Below, piece by piece: positions 48,401-59,462 of a stretch of DNA of 64,000 bases (positions within the stretch are counted from its first letter, which is position 1; each line of letters starts with the position of its first letter). The stretch comes from Talinum fruticosum (taxonomy: Eukaryota; Streptophyta; Magnoliopsida; Caryophyllales; Talinaceae): the NCBI GenBank assembly GCA_021018815.1, contig JAITYX010000064.1, positions 2,079,501-2,143,500 of the forward strand, given 5' to 3'. Both the position numbers and the translations under genes were made by a program. Below the pieces are notes generated by a model. That model was not told where the DNA came from. It saw only the letters and a program-made list of their open reading frames with translations, and did not search any database.

Positions 48401-48640
48401 TTATATTAAACTAAACTTTTAAACAAAATTAAATCAAATCAAATGAAAAAAAAAGAGATGTAGATGAAGAAAATAGTCTTTGAGATCTTTTATTCTTAGT
48501 ATAATCTTCAAAGTTGCATAATTTTATACTTAGAAGCGGGTATTACAATTAGTCTACATGCTAAAATTCTATTCTTATTAACTAAATTAAATGACAAGAG
48601 TTGATTAAAAAAATCTCTCATTTTTGACAATAAGAATTAT
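45496..48640. other. AT-rich intergenic region
   Basis: A short TC microsatellite lies near 45958-45974. From about 46440 to 46850 a loose 60-100-bp unit with TTTAGTTTTTAGTGTA and ATTATAGATCAGTATTTAGT blocks recurs four to six times. A GC-richer island at 47885-48040 has a frame (EAESAAAPPSDHH, then LSKQELITELEESQE) with no recognised domain. No supported gene. Confidence 0.5.
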
Positions 48641-49181
48641 TCAACAACTTTAAAAAAAAAACTCCCCGTGTTTTGTTTTTGCCACACCAATCCAGTCACA
48701 ACTTCGGATCGTGTATAGTAAAATATTAACTCACTGCAAAATCAACAAATTAATTCAAATAAATGGTTTTTTAAATCAAATATTAATTTTAAAATAAAAG
48801 ATAGCAACAAGTTACTAACGTTAATTTATGTGGAAACATGGCATAGAAGTCACAAGAGCTAAACGAGAAATAACAAATAAAAGCAGAAAATAACAAATAA
48901 ACACATTAAATTAAAGGGGAAAGTAGAAAATAAAAAACAAACAAGTCCATTAAATTAATAACGTCAGGGGTGGGTGAGGGAAGTCATAAGAGTTACGAGA
49001 TTACAAACCGCAAACCACAATAACGTCACGGGGTTAGGGAATGTTGTTAGAGTAAAAGTTTACAAACCCAAATTATCAAATACATAACAAACATTAACCA
49101 TAATTAGATAAAGTAATTAGATAAGGGGAGAAATTAGATAAGTGAAGGACTGACATTTCCATCGGAACCATAATCCATTAC

Positions 49182-50586
49182 TGTTCGGTCTAAATATTAC
49201 GTCATTTATACTCTTATTTACTTAGTTTTTGACTCGTAAAATAATATCATTTTAGGATTTTTACTTGTTTTTCTTACTTTTATAGGTAATAAATCAAATC
49301 GAGACAATAACAAAAAGTTTGAGTAAAAAGGAAGCAAAACGAGAAAGATAATGGTGTGCACAGGCAGAAGTGCAACTTCGCACAGCTGTGCGTAAGTCGC
49401 ACGGGACCAGTGCGAGGTCGCACGGCTATGCGACTTGACCGTAAACTTTTAGAAACTTGCACAGTACCCGTGCGAAGTTGCACGGCCAGTACGACAGCCC
49501 AGCTTCGCTTTTCGCTCGGTTTTACAAGCTATAAAAAGGAAACTTTGGCTCTGATTTTGAGAGCTCGGTTTTGAGGGATTTTAGGAACCTCTTAGGTTTC
49601 TTGCTTAGCAAAAATAAAACTCCATTAGGGGGAGATTAGTGTACAGATTTGTAAAGATTTTGGATTCAAGCCTTCAATTTTAATTCAAGCATAAGTTTTC
49701 TCTTTCTCTCTTCTTCTTTACTTCTAGTTTAATACTTTGATTGCTCAATTTAGTTCCAAGATTCAATTTTTATTAGTCTAGATGTTAATTATAGTTAGAT
49801 TGATTACTTGTTTTCATGCTTGAGTTTAATTATCTAGTTTATGCTCTTGTTCAAGTCGGTTTGTGTTAGTTTGTTCTTTAGTGTAGTTTTTATGTTTATT
49901 TCATGTTTTTATGTCAATTAGTTGTTAAAGTTGATTGCTTTGGTTATGATTAGCCTCCCTAATGGCTAATTAATTTCGTTTAGGCCTCAACCCAACTAGT
50001 TTATGCTTGTTATTTGAGATTATTTTTCATGCCCACCACGTGTTCAATAAAATGTCCGAAAGGGATTTTCATCTTAATTTTTGGGTGATTGGTCTATCAC
50101 TTTAAGGTGGAGACAATTTACTAACGTAGGTATAGAGGATAGTCGGGATTTTGGAATGAGAATAACTCGAATCCTAGTTAGGTCCATAGGTTACTACTCT
50201 TGTAGTCTAATTGGGCTAACCCCACAAAAGTAGGTGGTTAGAACAATTAGATTAGCTCATGACCTCAAAAGTGTGGCTTGAGTGGCCTTTGATGGTGCAA
50301 CCGACCACTCCTAAATACTTGCATAGACTTGGTTAGGTTTACACTTGTCTTAATTAGTTAGTTTATTAAGTGGTAAAATCACAATCCGAGTATCCTTTTA
50401 TTGCTTTATAGGATTATATTAGTCATCATATCTCTCATCTTTATTGATTCGCCTAGATAGAAAGTTTAAGATAACTTTGATATTTCAAACACAACTCTCT
50501 GTGGACACAATCATTCTTGCCGGCTAGCTACAACTACGCTCGTGCACTTACGGTTATAAATTTTAAGACTTAAATTCTTCTTAATA
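49182..50586 (+). mobile_element. Solo LTR of a Ty3-type element (1405 bp)
   Basis: The 5-bp sequence attac flanks it at 49177-49181 and 50587-50591. It starts TGTTCGGTC and ends TTCTTAATA. The insertion splits an arm that is continuous in the opposite arm (CCATAATCCAT followed by the ACCTACAAAATACAAAT block), which confirms the borders independently. It contains a TATAAAAAGG promoter-like box at 49530-49540, preceded by CGCACGGC/GTGCGA palindromic motifs (49370-49495). No internal domains follow, so it is a solo LTR from unequal recombination. Confidence 0.85.
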
Positions 50587-50622
50587 ATTACACCTACAAA
50601 ATACAAATTTAAAGGAGAATAT

Positions 50623-50800
50623 ATTAATTAAATTATTAAACATGAGAGGGGAGAAAAAATGTGAGTTTATTATCAAGTGCTATTAATTAAATTATTAAAC
50701 ATGGGAGTGGAGAAAAAATGTGAGTTTATTACCAAGTGCTATTAATTAAATTATTGAACATGGGAGTGGAGAAAAAAGTGAGTTTATTACCAAGTGTCGT
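50623..50800. repeat. 59-bp tandem triplication in the left arm
   Basis: Copies start at 50623, 50682 and 50741, each beginning ATTAATTAAATTATT and containing GTGAGTTTATTACCAAGTG. The opposite arm has only one copy (about 52890-52975), so expansion happened after the arms formed. Confidence 0.9.
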
Positions 50801-52018
50801 GAACTAGTCATAGTCGCCCTGCCCTTGGTTGCCTTCTTTGCCTTCGCTGTCGTCATCGTCATCAACTAAATCCTCGGACTGGAGTATCTCTTAGCTTCAA
50901 CAAACTTATATCCGACCTCTTTTTCCCAGCTTAAACCATACAAAGACGACATGCAAAGTGATCGCAATTAAGATAGTTATGCACTTTTTCCATTTCATGA
51001 ATCGGGTTACAGACAAAGTACACACCGATCAAGCCGATGTGGGGCTGCAGTTAGCCAATGGTCCAAGGACTTTTACATCCCGAACAAATGGGAATGCGTG
51101 GTGGCTTAGGATAAGTTTCGTTGGCCAGATCATACAATCATTGTCTATGATACTGGACACTCATGCCCCACATTCCTTCTCCGAGCACTCGCCTCTATTA
51201 TTGTGTTACATTTTACACAAATGTTTTGCTGCGTCATGTTTGAAGGTGAGTATCGTAAAATAATTTTACGTTCACGTAGCCCATTGAGAACCTCAAGTAC
51301 CCCATTTATAGACGTAATTGATCACTCCAATAGTAGAATGGACATCGAGAGTATCGTAAAACTTATCACCTTGCGATGCACATCGAGAGAGAAACTTTCT
51401 TTTCTTAATATCCTGCCATTCATTGCCATTTGAGAGGGCACAACTTTCTTTTCTTATTATGCTGCCATCCGTTGCCATTTGAATGGGTACAAAACAACGG
51501 ACATCAAATTAGGAAATTGAAAGGGAAAAAAGACAGACCAAAACGATTGCTTTTGGAGAGGGTACAGAACAACAGAGATCAAACCGACAACCGAAGGGGA
51601 CAAAAAGCTAGACTAAAACGATAGTGTGAAATAATAAATAAGGCAGAGTAAAATGATGGTGTAATACAACAACAAAAGTCGATAAACGATGTCGTAATAT
51701 TGTCGTAATACAACAATAAACGTGGTCAAAAATTACGTACCACCTTATACTAATATATAGTGGGAAATTGACCTTGAGAATCAATTACTTTCCGATACTA
51801 TTTAAGGTGATAGTCTTGCAATTTTTTGCTTGACATAACATCTCTCTTCCCTCTCTTATAGTTGAATATGGTACAAGATTTAATATAATAATTATAGTAA
51901 CCATAATAATTAATATTTTTTATTAATACTAAACTAGTACTACTGTAAATAATATTTGAAATTATAGTATGATTTTCCATTGCATCAATAATCTATCTAA
52001 ACATATATAATATATTAT

Positions 52019-52072
<54 letters not shown>

Positions 52073-52299
52073 TATAATATAATATAAAATCTTAATCGAG
52101 TAATTAAAAAAGAAATCAGAGCAAGCTGATGGAGGTTTTGAATCCTGAGCCTAAAGATGTCCATTTTTCTTTTCATAGTATGGCAATGAATGACAAGCTG
52201 AATGGTGTTCCCATCTCCATTCCATTGTTGAAGTGATAATTTCGTTTATAAAATGGGGTTGAGGTGCTCAATTACCTACTTTAACGCAAAATCTTTTTC

Positions 52300-52822
52300 T
52301 CATATACTCACTTTTAAATATGGCGGCCCAACACATCTGTGTGAAGCGTAATGTAGCCATAGAATGAGTGTCAAAACAGGGAATATGAGGTGATTATGGT
52401 TGTCCTGTTTCACCGACGATGCCTCTATACCCTTGCCGACAAGGTATATCCCATCATACGTCGCTATCCCATTTGTCCGGGATGTCAAGTTACCTTGAAG
52501 CATTGGCTAACCGCTACTCCACATAAGCTAAATCTTTGTATACTTTGCGGCAACCAGATTCACGAAAGAGAAAAATACATAACCGACCTAATTGCGCACA
52601 CAATGCATGTCGTTTTTTCATGTTTCCTTACTCGGAATCGCAGCAACCCAGCCTGCCCCGGCTACAACGGCGATGGCGAGTGTCTACAACTATGGACTAA
52701 TTGGGAGGAGGACGTCGGTTATAAGTTCATCGAAGCTAAAGAGAGACTCGAGAAGGAGGATTTACTTAACAGCTTATGATGACGACATCAACGACAGACA
52801 TCAAAGAATGTGGCGACGGTGA
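52300..52822 (+). pseudogene. Unrecognised gene-like sequence in the right arm
   Basis: The frame 52390-52779 contains ADKVYPIIRRYPICPGCQ, CILCGNQIHEREKYI and LWTNWEEDVGYKFIEAKERL. The two CxxC pairs hint at a zinc ribbon. The left arm (about 51250-50870, minus strand) and the second copy (61334-61737, plus strand) carry related but stop-ridden versions. A nearby block in another frame reads QHICVK, with NICVKCNTIIEA in the left arm. No family recognised; it may be a captured gene or the remains of the element's own protein. Confidence 0.35.
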
Positions 52823-53398
52823 CGAGCAACGACGATACGAAAGAAGGTAGCGACTACAATACGTAAGAAGGCGGCGGCAACTAAGCTCACGACACTTGGT
52901 AAGTTACCTTGATCATCCAAATTTAAATTCATAAGTAATAAACTCAATTTTTTTCTCCCTCCAATGTTTAATAATTTGATTAATATATACTCCATTCCAT
53001 TTGTATTTTGTAGGTCCGATGGATTATGGCATTGGTTCTTATGAAAATGACGTCCTTTAATTATCTAATTTCTCCCCTTAGCTAACTATGGTTAATGCTT
53101 ATTATTCATTTGATAATTATAGTTTGTAAATTTTAACTCTAATGACTTCAACCTCTTATGACTTACCACCCACCCAACCCCCAAGGTCATTAATTTAATA
53201 TGCTTGTTTGTTTGTTATTTTTTGCCATTTAATTTAATAGGCTTGTTTGTTATTTTGTACTTTTGTTCTTCTACTTCTATGTCAGGTTAATACCTTGCTG
53301 CTATCTTTTATTCTCAAATCAAGATTTAATTTTTAAAACAAAGGACTTATTTGTATTAATTTGTTGACTTTGTATTGGGTTGATAAGAGTTTGAAAGG

Positions 53399-53602
53399 CA
53401 GGATTTAAAGTTGTAACTGGAGAGGATGTAAAAGAAAATAAGAGATTTTTTTAAGTTGTTAACTAGTTGTAACTATAAAATACAACAACGAAATATGTGT
53501 CAGGATTTAAAGTTGTAACTGGAGAGGATGTAAAAGAAAATAAGAGATTTTTTAAGTTGTTAACTAGTTGTAACTGTAAAATACAACAACAAAATATGTG
53601 TC
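53399..53602. repeat. 102-bp direct duplication
   Basis: A unit starting GGATTTAAAGTTGTAACTGG at 53401 is repeated at 53503, differing at about three positions. It lies at the outer end of the right arm. Confidence 0.9.
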
Positions 53603-53955
53603 AGCCATTTCGTACCGCCTTATACTGATATATGATGGAAAATTGATCTTGAGAAGGATTTTCTTTTGGTGCTATTACATGTGACAGGCTAGCATTTTAC
53701 TTGACATGACATCTCTCTCCCTTTATTATAGTTGAATATGGTAGAAGATTTAAAGTTTGTTTAAATTAATATTTATTAAAGTGTTTATAATCGCTAACAA
53801 CTCTTAACAACTTTAACAACTCATAATGGTTCTTAACACCTGTAACCGTTATAATACTATAAACGCTATATAATATATTGTATAAAATATAATATATTAT
53901 ATAATATATAATATATATAATCTTAGTCGAATTATTAAAAAAGAAACTGAGGGAC
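53603..53955. repeat. Partial direct copy of the central part of the long-arm element
   Basis: It resembles 51745-52125 (blocks such as CGTACCGCCTTATACT, GACATCTCTC and ATAGTTGAATATGGTA) with a different AT-rich middle. It joins copy 1 to copy 2. Confidence 0.6.
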
Positions 53956-56900
53956 AATGCTATCTCTTTAACCAATGGTCCAATGACTTTTTACATTCCG
54001 AACAAATGGGAGTGTGTGGTGGCTTAGGATAAGCTTCAGTGGCTAGATCATACAAACATTGTCTATGATACGGACACTCACGCCCCACATTCCCTCTCCA
54101 AGCACCGCCTCTATTGTTGTGTTACATTTTACACGGATGTTTTGTCTGCGCCATGTTTGAAGGTGAGTATAAGAAAATGATTTTATGTTTACGCAACCTA
54201 TTGAGAACCTCAAGTATCCCATTTTATAAACGTAATTGATAACTCCAATAGCAGAATGGACATTAAAGAGTATCGGAAAACCGATCAACTTGCGATGTAC
54301 ATCGAGAGAGAAACTTTCTTTTCTTAATATCCTACCATTTGTTGCCATTTGAGAGGGTACATCTTTCCTTTCTTATTACGCTGCCATCCGTTGCCATTTG
54401 AATGGGTACAAACCAACAGACGTCAAACTAGGAAACTGAAGAGAAAAAAAGACAGACCAAAACGATTGCTTTTGGAGAAGGTACAGAACAACGAGAGATC
54501 AAACTAGGCAACCGAAGGGTGACAAAAGGCAAGACTAAAACGATAACATGAAACAATAAGTAAGGCAGAGTAAAACGATGTTGTGATATAATCACAAAAG
54601 TTAGTAAACGATGGCGTGATACAACAACAAATATGGTCAGAAATTACGTACAACCTTATACTCGCTATATGGTGGGAAATTGACCTTGAGAAGCAATTAC
54701 TTTCTGGTGCTATTTAAGGTGATAGACTTGCATTTTTCTTAACATGACATCTCTTTCAACATCTCTTTTTCCCTCTCTTATTGTTGAATATGGTACAAGA
54801 TTTAATATAATAATTATAGTAACTATAATAATTAATATTTTTTATTAATACTAAATTATTAACTATTGTAATTAATATTTGAAATTAAAGTATGATTTTT
54901 CACTATATTAATAATCACTACAACAAATCACTACTTGTGCCATAGAAGATTTCGTGGCACAAGTTTCAAATTCTCGTGACTATGCTATCTTGCCATAGAA
55001 ATTTCTAAAATGAGCCCCGTGGCATAAGTGATTGTGGCAAGGTTGTTGCCACAGAAAAATGACTACTGTGGGTACAGGAAAACCGGTGGCCACGGAAATA
55101 CTCATGGCAAGGTACTTACTTTAGCCACGGAATACCAAGTGGCAAATCTAATTCTAGGCACGGAAGCCACCCGTGACATACTATATGTTATCTCGTGGCA
55201 AGTTATCTTCTTAGCACTCGTAGCAACTCGTGGCATGCTGCAGGTTATTCCGTGGCAAGTCTTCCGTTAGTAACAAAAGTACACATGACATCATGGCTAT
55301 GACAACCTCGTAATTCATAAATAAAGATATTAGTAACAAAACCACTACAAGCACGAAACTAAGCGACGCAAGTCATTGGATCGACGTCTTAATAAACTTA
55401 GAGATGTGATCTATGCATTATATTATAACAAAAGATATCCATTAATTTGTTCAAATATTCAACAAAATCCCTAAATATGGACATAATATAAAACTCATGT
55501 TCAATCTAAATTCGGATAATAGAAGATCTATGTAATATAAACATTAATAAATCATTCTAAAAAATTAATATATGTAAGAATATATTCGACTTCAACTTCA
55601 CAAGATGCTTGAAATTCGTCACTATTATCCTACAAAACACGAACATAAAAACAGCAAAATTAGTATCTTTTCAAAATCCAAATTTGATGCAATTTAATAA
55701 ATCATCGACGACATATGAGATTCTTATCATTATCAAAGGCTTGTAAGTCAAACCCATCCACCCCCTCTTTTGTCCTTCCGTCATATGTCCTTTTTTATTT
55801 ATCTAGAATATTGACATGACCACTTTCATCAATAATAGGTTAACCCCTTATAATGGAATTCGATCACCTCCGAGTCCAAAGTTATGGCTAAAATAGCTTC
55901 AATTGCAAATCAATAAAGTAATAATTATATTTATATTTCTTTTTCTTCTTCAAATCCAATAAAACATGAATGGTTGGACAAGTCATTGAAGTTATAAACA
56001 AATAGAACTATGGAAGCAAACATAGCATCAATGTAAGAATTTAAAAACAAGCCAAGTAACATGTCCAAGAAAGCATACGGTTACACTACATCATATTTCT
56101 AGGTTGGAGAATTTCTACTCGGATTGCAAATACTACAAGAATCCATATGACCAAACTAATAGGCCAAGTACAACTCAATCGGGGAACATAACTTAATAAA
56201 GCACAATATATTTGCAACGTAAAAGGCGGTATATAAGGATCTCACAAAGGAAACCAAACACAATATCGAATGTTAAAATTTTGGAGCTAGTGACTTGTAT
56301 GAAACTTCTATATGCAAAACAGAGAGATCCAAGTTACGAGTTATGAAATTAGAGGTAAATACACACCAGTGCCAATATAATTTCAATATTCATCATATTC
56401 CACCTCATCAACCTCCTAAGAATAAGAACTAGCATAGTAAAATCACTAAAGTCAATAATACACATGACTTACGTCATCACTCTTCGGACTCGAACAAATA
56501 GGAAAATAAGTTCTCAACTAAAGTCACCCAAGGGCTCAATCTCATCTCATTTAGGAGGCAACCACATCTAATCCAGAAAGTCAAGTTTTATCAGGATCTT
56601 TAACTCATTAAGATACAAACTCCTGATTAATCTTGAATTCTTGATCATATTCATGCCTTATGGGTAATTTCTATATAATTGAATAAATGAGTTGCTTGTA
56701 GTGTTTACATAGGATAATCATTTCTCTCACAAAAAGTAATTTAAAAAATAAAAGTGTACTATGAAACAATTAATTACCTACCTACTATACAACAAAGAGT
56801 AAAAAAGGTGAATTAAAGGTGGGTAGCTTAGGCTGATTATTTATGTTTTTACTTTTACATTTGAACTTTTACCAACCAAAACTTGCACTACTATAGGGTA

Positions 56901-57091
56901 ATGACTAATTAAGCAAAGATTGTTGGAGCTTGGGAGAGAGAATGTATGTTTTTATCTTCTTTTAAGACTTTCAATTTCTACCATCTAACTATTATACTTT
57001 TAAGCATATATACAATGATGGTATGTGTATAACTTGCCGATATAACTTGTTATGTGTAAATTTTTGAACGTATTTTCTAAACATTATGAAA

Positions 57092-57095
<4 letters not shown>

Positions 57096-57141
<46 letters not shown>
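57096..57141. repeat. (TA)n microsatellite
   Basis: About 44 bp of alternating TA. Confidence 0.9.
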
Positions 57142-57145
<4 letters not shown>

Positions 57146-57969
57146 GAGAAACATATATCTTGAACAATAAAAATAAAACGCACAAGTAATAAAAGGCACA
57201 ACGAGTCTTCAAAAATTTCCCATTGAATTAAATAGAGTGTTGACAAGCTAAATCTCTTCTATGCAAGTCAAGATTATGCATAATAATAAAGTAAAGACAA
57301 TTAATGCACTAAGAGGGGCTCACTCACTTGGGGATGATCTAGCTAGTCTTGTTTGATTTTGACAGAGCAAACCTAACTTGGACAAGGGAAAGCCCGTAAA
57401 TTAATTAAATCAAAGATTTAGATTCACACAAAGATTATATCTTAAATGATAACACATTAGATTACAATGCAGAAAAGGTTTGATAAACTTAATTTTACAA
57501 ATTGTTGCTAGGAAACCCGACGAATAGATCATCTACTTAAATCATTTAATAGTTAGATATCAACGTGAGGGATTCAAGCGATTCCATCATTTTAGAGATG
57601 GGCATTGTTCTTGTGGGATTATTGGTGACTGGTGAACCTAGAAAAACACTAAATAGCTCCCGCTCCCGATATTATTACTAGATAACAAGCTCCTTCTCTA
57701 AGTATGATTACTAAAAAGAGGTGCCTATTTTAGCCATTGGTTACATAGACAGAAAAGTTTCAAACTTAATATGCTACCGATAGCCTGGATAAGAATACTA
57801 GACTAGACTAAAGATTACATATGCCAACCATTTACCGAAGCTGATAATATCATCTTTAGAAATCGGGCATTTGAGAACCTAGAAAGGTGCTGGATTTAAA
57901 CAAGGTCTTCTACATTTATGGTCCAAAACTGGGTGTACGAGCACAAGAGTAGAGATTAGACTGCATCGG

Positions 57970-59462
57970 TATGTGACTCGTTAAACCTCGTTTTTATCTG
58001 TTTTTAAGACATTATTTAACCCAATTCCGTGATGATTTTAATGATATTTATTTAGATTTGGGTTAGATTTTGCTCATTTTCTCTTTATCTTCACCTAAGC
58101 TTATAAATATCTTTATTACGGGTTTTGGGCTTAAATTTGAGAGATTCGAGGAAAAATTGATGAAAAGCGATGAAGAGAAGAGTTCGGGCCCAAGAGGAGG
58201 CAAGAAAGAAGCCTAAAGCACATCAAGAGACCTTGCACGGCCCCTGTGTAAAGCTGCACAGCCGTGCAGTTCATCGAGCGAAAGGCCCGAAGTCAAGGAA
58301 AACCGCATCGCCCCTGTGCACACCTTGCACTGGCCGTGCGACAAGTTACTGAAGATTGAAGCCGTGCACGGCACCCCGTGCAGAATCCACACGACTGTGC
58401 AAAATGGGCATAGTGTTCGGGGTTTTCGCATAGGCCCCGTGCGGAACTCCGCACGGCTGTGCGAATTGCGACAGAATTTTGCACGGTACCTCGTGCGACT
58501 TTCGCACGGCCGTGCGACTCATTGTTTCGACGATTATTTAAGTTTCCTAATTGTAATTGTTGAAGGATTCTATTCCATAATTTAGAGATTTAGCTAGGGT
58601 TTTCTAGAGGAGCTCGAGAGGAGTCAAGAACACTCATTATTGTTCATCTACTTCAAGTTTTTATGATTAAATCGCATCAAGTTTTTCATTCGGTAATCGT
58701 AATTTCTTCTCTTTATCTTTTCTTCACAATTTCTTTTCGTTTCTCTATGGCTATTTTCCCCAATCTTTGTCAATTGTTTAGTATCATGTTTTGGGGCTAA
58801 TTTCTCCACTTAGGTTGGGATTGATCCCTAGTATGCCTTGATAATCATGAATTGAGTACCAATTGGATTGTTCTATACTTGTCGGGTTAGAATTCACTTC
58901 GTTCATCACTTTTCCATTGATTGCCTCGAGAGAGGACTCTTTTGCCTTTATTAGGATTTTGTGAACATCGAAAGATGAAAACTTACCTAGAATGACGTTG
59001 TGAACGATTAGAATTTCAATATAAAAATAATTAAGATTTTAATCGGGGTTGTGAGATACATTCTTTATAATTTTGCCCTTTATTAATCCCATGAAAATAG
59101 GTGATTGGATTGTACAAGATTAGTCTTTGACCTTCGAAAGTAGGCGAAGATAGGCTTAATTGGAGTCTCCCCTTCTAAACTACTAGCATAGGAAAATCTC
59201 AAACGGTATTCGATTCTGGTTTCGGGCATATTAGAGTGATTAATCCCGATCTAAGGCTTTTTATTCATTGATCTCTCATAGTTATTTTGTTTTTAGTTGA
59301 ATCCAAAAACCAAATCACTCGTCAAGCCGAGTTTTTACCTAGATCGGAGTTTTTAGGTGGATTTAGTATTTGAAAACGAGTTCCTTGTGGACACGACCCG
59401 TACTTGCCGGTTCCTAACTACAGACTACACCGTGCACTTGCGGTATAATATTTCTCTCAACA
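57970..59462 (+). mobile_element. Second LTR related to the 49.2-kb solo LTR
   Basis: It shares with 49182-50586 the order: TGCACGGC/CCGTGCG palindromic cluster (58230-58520), a promoter region, then a late GTGCACTTGCGGTATAA block (59430-59450) equivalent to GTGCACTTACGGTTATAA. No clear terminal duplication; the start is placed at the TGTGACTCGTTAAACC end by analogy. It sits inside the 6.1-kb CACTA element. No internal coding region follows, so it is probably a solo LTR. Confidence 0.55.

Larger units (their letters stand above)
48641..53602. mobile_element. Long-inverted-arm element, copy 1 (interrupted by a solo LTR)
   Basis: The left arm (about 48641-49181 continued at 50592-51250) is an inverted copy of the right arm (about 53602 down to 52270). 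Shared blocks include GACATTTCCAT/GAACCATAATCC-type and CATTAACCATAATTAG near the outside, TTAATTAAATTATTAAACAT, AACTTATATCCGACCTC, and GACATCCC(G)GACAAATGGGA further in. Arms are about 1.2 kb, with a central 1 kb single-copy part (TA microsatellite at 52022-52065). The inner arms have gene-like composition. The outer ends are approximate because I find no clean target duplication. The class (Mutator-like or other) is undetermined. Confidence 0.6.

Noticed and set aside
57960..59462. TSD cggta for the second LTR (at about 57969 and again in GCACTTGCGGTA)
   Set aside because: The right match lies in a block that is internal in the related LTR at 49.2 kb, so it is probably chance.
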